64,000 nt of DNA from Carettochelys insculpta (GCF_033958435.1 NC_134150.1:39117501-39181500); one strand, 5' to 3'; counted from the stretch's first letter, positions 43,665 to 53,749 are shown. The notes: generated from the sequence alone by a model not told the origin. Made by a program: numbers and translations.

Positions 43665-44355
43665 CAGCCATGGGCAACCAAGGCTAGTGAGCGGGCCACA
43701 CAAGTAGCCCTTCATCTCAGTGGGCCAGAAGATTGAAATCAGTGATGCGCACTAACCCGACCCCAAAGAGTAAATGCATTAATACATGGCGTGCTGACTA
43801 TTTTAAAGCAAGCAATGCTTCCGTCATGCCTCCATTAATAGAACTGTCATCAACGTGACGTAATTAAATAAAGAAACATTTTCACTTACTTTAGAGTATC
43901 AAACCCCTGTCAGGTCTGGCCTCTTCCCCATTTCCTCTCCCAAGCACAGTCCATCCCTGCTTCTCCCGCTCCCTCCCAGCACATCCAGAGCGCCATGAAT
44001 TGGCTGATTTGTGCCCCACCCCAACTCCTTCCTTTCCCTCTTGGAGTTTGAATGCTGCCAACCAGCTGTTTGCAGCGTTCCGGCTCCAGGAGGCAGGTGA
44101 AGGAGTGGGTCTAGGGCGTGAATCAGCCAATTCATGGAGCTCTGGAAGTGCTGGGAGGGCGGGGGAGGAGTGGGTAAGTCTGGGACCACCCCCAGTGCCC
44201 AAGAGGTGTGGAGGAAGAAAGCAGAGACGGGGTTGGATGGAAGTGGGACCAGGGATCTGCCCAACCCCACGCACAGGTTAGCGGAGTTTGCTGGGCTGCA
44301 CATGGCACCTCTATAGGCTGCATGCGCTCTCCAGGCCACAGGTTGCCCACCACTG
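43665..44355. mobile_element. Non-autonomous hAT element, 'GGGCAACC' family, ~690 bp
   Basis: The left end CAGCCATGGGCAACC and right end GGTTGCCCACCACTG form the family inverted repeat. The flanking octamers ACTTAAGC and AATTAATC agree at 6/8. The interior has an inverted pair: 'gaattggctgatttgtgccc' near 43996 mirrored by 'gaatcagccaattcatggag' near 44121. That symmetry produces the long frames on both strands here. No transposase. Confidence 0.75.
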
Positions 44356-44755
44356 AATTAATCACATGCTTAACTTTAAGCCCATGTGTTACCCTCCTGA
44401 TTTCAGTGGGGTGACTCTTGTGGGCAAAGGGTTTAAGTGCTGTGCCGAACAGGACCCAGAGTATGCCTGATTGTGTGGGATGGACCCCTTATTGCTTCTC
44501 CCGAATGCTGTGAAGCAGAGGCAGGCTCTGTGCAAACTGCTTCACAACCACCTCCAGGAGGACACTTAGTACATTTTCTAATCCCTTCCCTGTATGATTT
44601 CAGGTACCAGCCAACAACAGCATAATGCTCCTGCCTGTTTTAAGAAAGAAGAGTGCCCCAGTCAAACTGAATCTGCACTGTTGACTAGCCTGGCGCTCAC
44701 AGAGAGACAGATTCTGTCCCACCTGGACTACGGTGTGCGGTGGGACATACAGAGC

Positions 44756-45412
44756 CAGAGCCGTCATTACTCATATGCAGCATAGGGCACCCAAAAATGT
44801 GGGGCACCACTGGGTCTTAATGTCCACCCATCCACCTATTTCTAGCCGTCTTCTCTGGCTCTGTCTTCTCTGGAGAGAATCTTATGAACTGACAAGTGAC
44901 AAAGCCAGGCAGAGCTATTAGGAGAATCTGTGAAAGAGCCATTCACATGGCAATGAAGCTATTTAACAGGCATATGTCAACCCCAGGCATAGACCGTCAG
45001 TTTCTGAATTTACTGTAGAGAACAACAAGAAGTCCTGTGGCACCTTATAGACTAACAGATATTTTGGAGCATAAGCTTTCATGGGCAAAGACCCGCTTCA
45101 CCTGATGAAGTGGGTCTTGGCCCATGAAAGCTTATGCTCCAAAATTTCTCTTGGGCTATAAGGTGCCACAGGACTTCTTGTTGTTCGCGAAGATACAGAC
45201 TAACGCGGCTACTTCTCTGATCCTCGAATTTACTGTGTTAGTTGACAGGAGCTTAGTTTAAAATTCGCTTTAGAAGTATTTCCTTAGTGTTTTGCTCAAG
45301 ACTTTGAAATCACATCTTTAAAAAATCATCCCCCATCCCCGGTTGCCATTGAGGCATCGGGGCCCCAGTTTAATAGTGCTGTGTAAGGCCCCAGAAATCC
45401 TAAGGATGGCCC
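44756..45412. mobile_element. Probable hAT-like element hosting a nested PLE fold-back
   Basis: The left side 'agagccgtcattactcatat' and right side 'cctaaggatggccctgt' (complement ACAGGGCCATCCTTAGG) look like the ends of a turtle DNA repeat whose edges carry 'gggcaccc..aaatgtggggc' and 'ggggccccag'. A fold-back (45017-45225) sits inside and accounts for about 210 bp. No target duplication was identified for the outer element, so this is tentative. Confidence 0.4.
45017..45225. mobile_element. PLE-derived fold-back, near-perfect palindrome with 11-bp duplication
   Basis: The arms 'aacaacaagaagtcctgtgg' to 'gggcaaagacccgcttca' and 'cctgatgaagtgggtcttgg' to 'gccacaggacttcttgttgt' meet with almost no spacer. 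The flanks GAATTTACTGT at 45006-45016 and 45226-45236 are identical, so the insertion is well defined. The length of the duplication (11 bp) argues against a hAT or Harbinger origin. Confidence 0.92.
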
Positions 45413-45551
45413 TGTATGGACTCTGTGTGTGTGTGCGCACATACCCACGCATGCTCCATTGCAGGGCTTACCGAGAGGTCAGGCAGAACAGCAGCCTATC
45501 CGCTAGTTGAGCAGAGGGACTGCACCATCCCTTTTCTTCTGTGAAATCCTG

Positions 45552-45625
45552 AAGGGGTGGATGGAGGTAGAGCCAGGGATCTGCCCAGCCCCACGGACAG
45601 GTTAGCAAAGTTTGCTGGCTGCATG
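45552..45625. mobile_element. Fragment of the 43665-type hAT element
   Basis: 'agccagggatctgcccagcc' then 'ccacggacaggttagcaaag' matches the right portion of 43665-44355 (44248-44305). Only about 70 bp is kept. Confidence 0.6.
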
Positions 45626-46493
45626 CTGAGGAACGCTTTAGCTACAGGCTCTGCCTAGCCCTTCTGACAGCCCTGGTCTGCCACCGGTTCCTTTTTGTGT
45701 TGAGACTATGTGCCAGATACATTGGCAGCATTGACAGTAATGGAAAACCCCCTCTCCCTTCACCGTTTAGAGCACACACACACCCCAACCTGATGCTAAG
45801 AAATTATTCGGCAAGCTGGCTAGAAAAGAGTTCAGAGAGACGCCTTGACTTCCTGAGCTAAAAGCTCACAGCTGTTTCCTTGTCCCCATGTGACTTACCC
45901 TAGCACCTGTACAGACGAGTTACACCAAATAGCACATAGTAATGCCTCAGTGGGGATCATCTGGCCATGTAAGTGTGCAGCCGCAAGAGCTGGCAGGAGA
46001 ATGTGCATGTTTGACAAGCGGTGGTCTATTGTTTAGGCTTCTTTGTTTGAATAAAGGTAACCCACAAGAGCTACCCATTTTCTTCACGCATTTGGTTTGG
46101 AGAAGTTCCTTCTGTTTCAAGATGCCATCTACACTATGAGCACCAGGCAGTGTGCAGCAACCAGGAGCTTCAGATCAACCTCTGCTCTGACCAGGAATCA
46201 CCTCCCATCCTCCATCTCAATCAAAATGTGGGCCGGAGGGGAGGTTGCAATGGGATGGAATTAAGGTTCTTAACACAATTTATGCTGACCAATGCTGCAG
46301 TGTCACTGAGTCACTCCTGATACAAATCAGAAATTCTGGGCTTCAGATAAGCAATATTCTCTCTCCCCTGCCCCAGAAGGAGATAGTTAAGGGGCCAGAG
46401 TTAGTTCAGGCTGTATTCAATAGTGAATTCAAATTATACCATGCATCACATCACACAAGCATCTATACCATGCAGTAGTCATCATGAAAACCT
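45626..46493. other. No recognised feature
   Basis: No supported gene or repeat. Confidence 0.5.
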
Positions 46494-46925
46494 AAGGGTC
46501 ATACCAGGCCGAACCAAAGGTCCATCTAGCCCCAGAGGCAGCCTGGGGGACTAATGGGGCCCGCCTCAGCTCACTTGGCTTCTCCCACTTCGCCACCCTC
46601 CTCCCTCCCAGGAAGTGGGGGGCAGTCCTAGCCCTCTCCTGAAGTGGGGTGTTAGGAAAGCAGAGCATGTCTTGATGTGATTGCCCCACCAATGCTGGTG
46701 GGTGAGGCAGGGGGCAGACCACTGCTGCGAGCACCAGGCCCCCCTCCTGCCCAAAGTCTTCTGGCCAGCCTCTCCTACCCAAGGCATTTGGGGTCATATG
46801 ACTCCTCATACCTCCCCCCACACACACACGTATAGGTTGCCCTGTCTCACCCACTGTCCTGTCTTCCAACAGCCAGTGCCAGGTGTTTCTGAGGGAATGA
46901 ACAGAACGTTTCATCATCAAGTGGT
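46494..46925 (-). mobile_element. CR1 3'-end fragment split by an unidentified insert
   Basis: 46494-46533 ('accaaaggtccatctagccc') and about 46855-46925 ('tgtcttccaacagccagtgc', 'caggtgtttctgagggaatg') are adjacent parts of the CR1 3' UTR complement, as seen contiguous at 28240-28320. Between them lie about 320 bp of GC-rich sequence with a CACACACACA run. That insert is presumably a later insertion of unknown class. Confidence 0.7.
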
Positions 46926-47012
46926 CATCTTTTATTTGAGTCAATTAGTTTTCACCATCATCTACAGAGAAACAAGCAATTAAATAATCGAAATCAGGAC
47001 ACCACAGCAGTG

Positions 47013-47519
47013 GCAATGCATGTTTCATCCTTCCTCCCATGTTACGACTTCCAAGTTTAAAGCAAAGTCTTGCTTATTCTCAAAAAGAACTGTGGACTTT
47101 TCTGAGCCAACGAAAAATTCGAAAAGAAGAATATTGGCGTTCGAAAGGAGGAGTTATAGAAAGATTCTGAGAATAGGATGGACGCAGAAGGTCACCAGTG
47201 AGGAATTATATAGGAAGATACAGCCGAAAGAGAACCTGCTGCAGAAGGTTATAAAACAGAAGCTACAACTATTTGGACATATTTGCAGAATGAACGATGA
47301 ATGAAAAATCAAGACCCTAGTATTCGGCATAATGGACGGTTCGAATAGGAGAGGCAGACCCCATAGAGAATGGATAGATGATGTAGTAGATTGGCTTAGT
47401 TTCTTCAGACTAGCTCCACACCACTCCGCACTGGACAGGGAACGGTGGAAGGAAATAGTGAGAGAGGCATCAGACACCAATGGGCACTGAGCCCACGGTT
47501 ATTGATGATGATGAGAAAC
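47013..47519 (+). mobile_element. 3' end of an RTE-like non-LTR retrotransposon
   Basis: A plus-strand frame reads FERRSYRKILRIGWTQKVTS, then EELYRKIQPKENLLQKVIK, QLFGHICRMNDE and, past a stop, GRPHREWIDDVVDW and SALDRERWKEIVREAS. This is the C-terminal region found downstream of the reverse transcriptase in RTE-type LINEs. It ends in a GATGATGATGA tail (about 47506-47516), a common RTE 3' terminus. One internal stop at 47302 and probable small indels mark it as dead. It differs from every CR1 copy here. Confidence 0.7.
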
Positions 47520-47649
47520 AGATCAGTATCCACAGATCTGATTCATTCCAGAATGGTGACATGTTATCAAACATTCCCTATTATGATATCTGTGATTCAG
47601 GGATTCATGCAAGAGAACAATAACTCCACCTCAGTGAAACAAAGCAGCA

Positions 47650-47772
47650 GAAAAGTAGCAATTTAAAGACTAACAATGATGAGCTTTTGTGCGACAGACC
47701 CACTTCATCAGATCACGAAAGCTCATCACCGAATAAATCATTTTGTTAGTCTTTTAAGTGCTACATTAATTT
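47650..47772. mobile_element. Fold-back of the second PLE family
   Basis: The inverted arms 'agcaatttaaagactaacaa' and 'ttttgttagtcttttaagtg' enclose 'gatgagcttttgtgcgacag' and 'cacgaaagctcatcaccgaa'. It is about 120 bp and related to the arm at 27158. The outer edges are approximate. Confidence 0.75.
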
Positions 47773-48149
47773 TAAATTGCAGAAATGCTTTGTGCTGTAG
47801 ATCCAACATTTCTCATGTCATCCTCCCAACCCCAACCCCAGCCCCTAGGTTTTCTGCTGTGCACCATCGTATCTTTCCCTCACAGCCGGAGAAACAGCAG
47901 GAACTGCTGCTGTTGCAGGTGGGCTAGAGTAGACAAGCGCTATATTTTGAGCTTTCAGAGCCTGAAGGTTTAGGATTCAGCGCTGCAGATAGGAGCAGAA
48001 ATCCTGAGACATGCACATGCAAATCATATTTTTAAAAACACCCAGAGGAACTTGATACCAAAAACCAAACGAAAAAACTGATCCCAGACACCAGGAATCA
48101 GAAGACACATAAACCTCTTGGAGAACACTTTAACTCACAGGAGATCCCA

Positions 48150-48560
48150 AAAAGGACCTTAAGGTAACAATCTTATAACAAAGAGAGACCTGAAGTGGAA
48201 TTCATTTGCAAGTTTGACACATGTAAATGGTGGGGAGGGGAAAGGTGAACAGGGATTTCAATTATCTTAGGCATTACAAGGACAATTTCCCCACCTTTGA
48301 TATTCACAGGCAGCAACCCCACTTACTTTTTCCAGAGGTCCTCTTAATAATAGGTGACTTCTCTGTCCACCCCTTTCACCCCACTTTCTTCTCTTTTTTA
48401 ACTCCCTCATTTTTCTTTCTCCACCCTACACCCTCTTCCCCCTGCTTTATATGTACCCTATTTGCTCCTTTCTGCTCCAGACTCTCATGACGTGGGTCTC
48501 ACCCAGGAGAGCTCCTTACCTAATAAATGGTTAGTCGTTAAGGTTCTACAGGACTGCTCA
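48150..48560 (+). mobile_element. Degraded PLE 3' end (second family)
   Basis: 'gagacctgaagtggaattca' then 'tttgcaagtttgacacatgt' and 'agggatttcaattatcttag' is a decayed version of the PLE C-terminus (compare 'ctgcaatttatttgcaaatt' at 21659 and NRDWEWLAAYKN). It is followed by a T/C-rich 3' region and the arm 'cgtgggtctcacccag', 'ctaataaatggttagtcgtt', 'aaggttctacaggactgct'. The hairpin boxes are mutated. Confidence 0.65.
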
Positions 48561-48832
48561 TTTTGGCTTGTTTTGTTTTGTTTATTCCATTATAATGATT
48601 ACCTCAGATTACCAACACGCAGAGGCATTAAGTCCTAATTGAAAGTGGCAGGAGAAAATTTACACCGGATCACCTTTGGGTGGATCAATGAATTTGATGT
48701 TGCAGCATAAAAGCAACATTCTCAAAGCATATTGAGGAAGTCATACAGGGCTTTGGCATGAAAAATATCTTCTCAGAATCTAAACAGTGTCATCTGGCAC
48801 CTTTTTCCCTGAAACCACTTCGAGCAGTGTTT

Positions 48833-49216
48833 CTCAACCAGAGATACACGTACCCTTGGGGGTATACCAAGGTCTTCCGGGGGTACATCAACTCAACTAG
48901 ATATTTTCTTCATTTTACAACAGACTACATAAAAACACTAATAAAGTCAGTACGATCTAAAAGTTCATTCGGACAAAGACTCATTTCTACTGCTTCGTAG
49001 GCCTGACGCTGAAATGCAAGTATCATATTTCTATTCCAACGTGTTTATTTGATAACATGATGGTAGAAAGTCAGCAAGGTTTCAGTCGTAGTCTTCTGTG
49101 ATATTTTTGCATATTTTTGTAAGTAAGTAGTTTTGAAGTGAGGTGTAACTTTTGGTTCGCAAAACAAATCTGACTCCTGAAAAGGGTACTGTAATCTGGA
49201 AAGGTTGAATGGCACT
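48833..49216. mobile_element. hAT-like element, CAGTGTTTCTCAACC ends
   Basis: The left end CAGTGTTTCTCAACCAGAGA followed by 'tacgtacccttgggggtat'-like sequence is a classic hAT terminus, shared in style with Charlie-type elements. The right end 'aaaggttgaatggcacttg' is degenerate. No clean octamer duplication. Non-coding. Confidence 0.65.
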
Positions 49217-49244
49217 TGTTTCAAGACCTCAGATTACTTTAGGA

Positions 49245-49374
49245 CTATGTTTCTCAATCAGTGGCATGTGCACCCTTCCGGGGGTGCAAGAGAAGTTGGG
49301 GGTGCGTATCCTTTTTTTTTAATTAAAAGGGGTGCTTTATTAAAAAAAAAAAGAAAGAAAAAGAGGTTGGGAAG
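49245..49374. mobile_element. Short hAT-like MITE, same terminal type
   Basis: The left end CTATGTTTCTCAATCAGTGG and right end 'gaggttgggaagcattc' form an inverted repeat. The centre is an A/T run at about 49312-49368. It lies 30 bp downstream of the previous related element. Confidence 0.6.
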
Positions 49375-49740
49375 CATTCAATTAAATGGGTGTCAATTTC
49401 ACCGAATAAGGTGCTACTCGATATGACTATTGGTGGCAAAAATCACACCCTAAAAACTATCCATGATATGGTGATAGACTGAGGGAATAAACAGCTGGGG
49501 AAAAGACCCAGGCTACAAACAAAAAATTTTATTTGATTTGTTTTGGTTCATGAAAACTGAATTGACTTCACAAGCTCTACGAGAGACTCTTCAGGTATCC
49601 CAGTTGATCCCAGACTGTGCGGAAGGTGCTTTGTGTTGCTTCTTGAACTCCAGCTACTGTCCCCTTTCCCTTTCCCTTTTTTAACACAGTGCCACAACAG
49701 CTGTTTGAAAGAGTCAAACCTAGAGATTTGAGCAGGGGGA
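49375..49740. other. No recognised feature
   Basis: No supported gene or repeat. Confidence 0.5.
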
Positions 49741-49992
49741 GACAACAGCATGGCTGGCCCCTGGGCAAGATTAGTGGGACCAAGCTCTGCACTCCTGAAA
49801 GGGGTAAGGCTGGGGACTAGCCTCCTCCCACCAACGCTTCAGTGTTATTCAGGGCACCGGTGGTGATTTAAAGGGTCCCAGGCTCCAGCTGCTGCTGCTA
49901 CACTAGCGGTGGTAGCTGGGAACCTTGAGCCCTTTTAAATTTCCAGGCCCTGGAGCAACTGCCCCTCCACCTCTCCCCCTTGGCAGCAGGCC
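49741..49992 (-). repeat. CTTTGAAATGCC palindromic repeat, copy 6
   Basis: 'ggtggtgatttaaagggtcc', 'ctccagctgctgctgct', the mirrored 'gagcccttttaaatttccag' and the flank 'agcaactgcccctccacctc', 'cccttggcagcaggccc'. The left flank with 'ggcccctgggcaa' is diverged. Confidence 0.65.
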
Positions 49993-50960
49993 CAGTTTCA
50001 TGCAGATCCAAATGCCATTGAAGTCAGTGGAAAGGTTCTCCTTGGCTTCAGTGGGAATCGGATCCATACCTAATAGATTTTTGCAAGAGCGTCCCATGTA
50101 CGGGCAGCAGCAATCAGGCAGCTGAGTCCAGGGAAATGAGATTTGCAATCAGATGAGCAATTGTTCCATTGTGGGCCGGTCGTCCATTGCTCTTTACTTC
50201 CACCCCGATTTGCAACAGCACAAAGCTGGTGAAGAGCACTTCCATTCTGATTTTGTTGAGTTTTACACTCCCCTTCCACTCACCCTTCATGTAAACGAAT
50301 CAAGCCCGAGCACAGCACTGGGAAGCCACGCTCCACAAATCAGTTAATTGACGTAGCAGATTAGAGCAGTGACAGAATAATATTCCAGAGAAGAAAGTAA
50401 CACAGAGAGATTCGATTTCTTTGTAAATACTGATACACATTCTAATGAGAAAAACATGCCTTGTGTCCATAGTTCTTGGCTAATAAAGCAGAGGTCAATT
50501 TTTTTTTATCTCAAACTATGGTCTTGGCTAACCCTCAACAAACAAGGTTATCGTTTGTGTACCACCATCTTACGCAATCAGAACTGCACGTGTATGTTCA
50601 TTTGCGTGATTCACAACAATCTTCAGTTGACATGACCTCTCCTGGTAATGTTCAGTAAGGGTTTAAACTGAAGGCTATATATACATGTCCAATAGCTATA
50701 AAAGAGAAAGCAAACATAACTATTAATTACAGTCCTGGCCGTTTAATACTTTGGCTTATCCTCAGAGGAGGGTCTGTTTGACAAAACTTCTAGCCGTCAG
50801 TGGAATTCACCCTGAAGAGAAGGAATTTTAAAGGGCTAGGTTGTAACTCGTTTATCACGAGCGCCTTCCACTTTTTTAGCTTGAATAAAGCAAGTGTGAT
50901 GCTGATATGTTAAAATAGCGAGAGAAAGACTGTTAATGCTTGTTCGTGTTGCATTACATC
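49993..50960. other. No recognised gene
   Basis: 49995-50070 carries two 'cttcagtggg'-type phrases (see findings). The rest is AT-rich and featureless. Confidence 0.5.
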
Positions 50961-50971
50961 AGTAGTAGTAA

Positions 50972-51144
50972 CAAGCAGTCCTGTGGCACCTTATAGGCTA
51001 ACAGATATTTTGGAGCATAAGCTTTCAAAGCAAGTCTTTGCCCACGAAAGCTTATGCTCCAAAATATCTGTTAGTCTATAAAGTGCCACAGGACTTCTTG
51101 TTGTTTTTGAAGATACAGACTAACTTGGCGACCCCTCTGATATT
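50972..51144. mobile_element. PLE-derived fold-back with 11-bp duplication
   Basis: The arms 'caagcagtcctgtggcacct' to 'agcataagctttcaaag' and 'cacgaaagcttatgctccaa' to 'cctctgata' are inverted. It is flanked by identical AGTAGTAGTAA (50961-50971 and 51145-51155). The hairpin centre is rearranged: CTGATGA is lost and only the second box remains. Confidence 0.9.
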
Positions 51145-51177
51145 AGTAGTAGTAATGGTTGTCATCATCATCATTAG

Positions 51178-52235
51178 AATTCTGTAAGGCATTTGACTTG
51201 GTACCCCAAAACATTTTCATTCAGAATCTTGAATGATATAAAATGAGCCTGGTCCACATTAAATGGAATAAAAACTGGCTAACTTATAGATCTCAGAATG
51301 GAATTGTAAGGCGTGAATCATCATCAAGCAGGTCTCTTTCCAGCGGGATCCTGCAAGGTCAGTTCTTGGCCTTAGGCTATTTAACATTTTTATCAATGAG
51401 CTGGAAGAAGACATAAAATCACCTCTTCTAAAGATGACACAACAATTAGGTGAGTGACAAATAATTGAAGAGGACTGGTCACTGATTCAGAGTGATCTCG
51501 ATTGCTTGGTAAACTGAGAGCAAGGAAATAGGTGTTTTAACATGGCTAAATATAAGTGGCTCCATGTCAGAACAAAAAGGATGGGGCATACAGGTGGGGC
51601 CATCAGCCAGTGGGGTCAATGCAATCCAGAGGTGCACAAACAGGGGAATCACAAGCAGAACGAGAAAGATTACTGTAATTTTCTGTTTAGTCGTGTGCAG
51701 TTACTGCTGGACTACAGCATCCAGTTCTGGTCCCCACAATTCAGGAAGGGTGTTAGTAAGTTTTGAGGGGCGGGGGGTGGTTCAGAAAAGAGCTACAGAA
51801 TGGTTAAAGGGATGAAAACCATTTAGGATAGTTTTACTCTCAAAAAGATCCATCTATTTAGGTAACGATGAGAAAGTGAAGGGTGTGACCTGAGTATAGT
51901 CTGCAGTTATCTATATGGGGAACAAATATTTAATACTGAGCTCCTCAATCTAGCAGAGAGAGCTGGAATACAGTCCAAAGGCTGGGAGTTAAAGCTAAAC
52001 TAATTCAGACTTGCAAATAAAGTGTAAATTTTAACTGTGGGCGTCATTAACCATTGGAACAACTTACCAAGGGTTGTGATGGATTATCCCACACAGACCA
52101 TTTTAAAGCCAGGATTGGACATTTTTTCCAAAATATCTGAGCTAGGATTATTTTGGGGCAGTTCTCTGGCCTGTACAGAAGGTCAGGGTGGATGATCACT
52201 GTGTCGGGCCTTGGTCTCTCTGAATCACCGACAAT
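51178..52235 (+). mobile_element. Old, heavily mutated CR1 copy
   Basis: Starting in the reverse transcriptase (FCKAFDLVPQN across 51180-51212), it continues through degraded FINELEED- and LLDYSIQFWSPQ-like motifs. It ends with the 3' UTR phrase 'gacattttttccaaaatatc' and 'ggtcagggtggatgatcact'. Many stops and frameshifts, no usable frame. It is clearly older than the CR1 copies at 28209 and 52412. Confidence 0.85.
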
Positions 52236-52338
52236 CTAAGACCCAGCTTCACAAACAGTCCTACTGAACTCAGTGTCACTGCACAGGAGTGACACCCAAC
52301 ATGAGTACTTGGACCCCGGGCCATGCCTGCGGGGGGCA

Positions 52339-52411
52339 TAGAATCATAGAACACAAGGACTGGAAGGGACCTCGAAAGGTCATCGAGTCCAGCCCCCTGC
52401 CCTCCTGGGCT
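52339..52411 (-). mobile_element. CR1 3'-end fragment, head-to-head with the long CR1
   Basis: 'catagaatcatagaacacaa', 'ggactggaagggacctcgaa' and 'aggtcatcgagtccagcccc' are the complement of the CR1 3' end. It abuts the 5' end of the plus-strand CR1 that follows. Confidence 0.8.
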
Positions 52412-52771
52412 TGGCTGCTTGAATTTTGAATTGCGATTCTGATTTCAGGTGGGTGATTTCAGTTTTGGTGTCTGTGGCCATTGGGACTGAGTGCCTGACC
52501 TTTGTTCCACTGATTGCCTTTGATCAGCCTCAGAATCAGCCTTCCCCACTGTGACTAATGAGGGATTAGGCCTGGCCTAGGCGAGCAGGCTTTAAAAAGC
52601 CAGAGGCAGAGTGCCCAGGGAAGCGAAGCAGACAGGGGGCTGCAAACGGGGGATTTTAAGAGGGAGTTTGACAGAGGGAGGCCTGCAGTGGCCAAGAAGA
52701 CCTGCAACCCCTGTGCCAGCACTACTACTGTCTCCTCTGCCTGTGCCTGTAGCCAGACAGACTGCCTGACC

Positions 52772-53749
52772 ATGGATGCCTCTACCCAGATCCTGGTGTG
52801 GCTTTGCAGGGACTGTGGCTTGCAGTTCCCACTCACTGATATCCAGGCTGGGAGGACCATCCAGTGTGAAAGGTGCCTGCTGGTGGAATCTCTCAGGCAG
52901 CAGGTGGGAGAGCTAGAGGAGGAGGTGGCTAGGTTGAGGAGTATCCAATCGACAAGCAATTCCTGGACAGTATTCATGTGGAGACAGCTGAGGTAAGTGT
53001 CCCAGTACACAGGACGGCTGACTCACCACAGGAGAAGGAAGAGATGGCTCAGGGTAGACACTGGCAGCTTGTTACGTCTGGCAATAGGCAGTGTTCCACC
53101 CATGCTCCGAACACTCCCACCGTGGTACTAGGAAACCGTTATGCTCTACTTGATACAGCAGACAAGGAATCACCCCATACAGCAGAGGAGAAGCCTCGTA
53201 CCCCCAAGGCTGGGAAGTCACCTGCCACCACTGCAAGGAGGAAACGTGGAGTAGTGGTGACAGGCGATTCTCTTCTGAGGGGACAGAAGCACCCATCTGT
53301 CACCCTGATATTTCCTCTCGGGAGGTGTGCTGCCTGCTGGGGGCCCGTACCCAAGATGTTACAGAGGTGTTGTCGAGGATTATCCGGCCTTCTGACTACT
53401 ACCCCACGCTACTCGTCGATGTGGGCACTCACGATACTGCGAGGTGTGACACTGAGCCGATCAGCAGTGACTACAGGGCTCTGGGAGTACGGGTGAGGGA
53501 GTTTGAGCACAGGTGGTACTCTCTTCAATCGTTCCTGTCAAAAGTAGGGGCTCAGGCAGAGACAGGTGCATCCTGGAGGTGAAAGCCTGGCTTCAAACAT
53601 GGTGTCGCCAGGAGGGCTTTGGCTTCCTCAACCATGGGATGCTGCTCCAAGAAGTACTGCTAGGCAGAGATGGCGTTCATCTTTCGGGGAAAGGGAAGAC
53701 CCTATATGGGCACAGACTGGCTAACCTAGTTAGGAGGGCTTTAAACTAG
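52772..53749 (+). pseudogene. CR1 ORF1 remnant: Cys-rich finger, coiled coil, SGNH esterase
   Basis: The first ATG at 52772 starts MDASTQILVWLC. A PHD-like Cys cluster (LCRDCGLQF..IQCERC) is followed by a short heptad region (LRQQVGELEEEVARLRSIQ). The frame breaks near 52980 and resumes in another phase. A positively charged linker (ARRKRG) precedes an esterase-like domain: VVVTGDSLLRG carries the GDS nucleophile serine, VGTHDTA corresponds to the GxND block with Asn replaced by His, and RDGVHLSGKGKTLYGHRLA carries the DxxH pair near the C-terminus, ending at a stop at 53749. ORF1 proteins of CR1-like elements are known to have esterase and PHD-type domains. At least three frameshifts make this copy inactive. 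Confidence 0.85.

Noticed and set aside
45426..45442. GT microsatellite
   Set aside because: Only a handful of GT units with interruptions (gtgtgtgtgtgcgc). Too short to list as a repeat feature.
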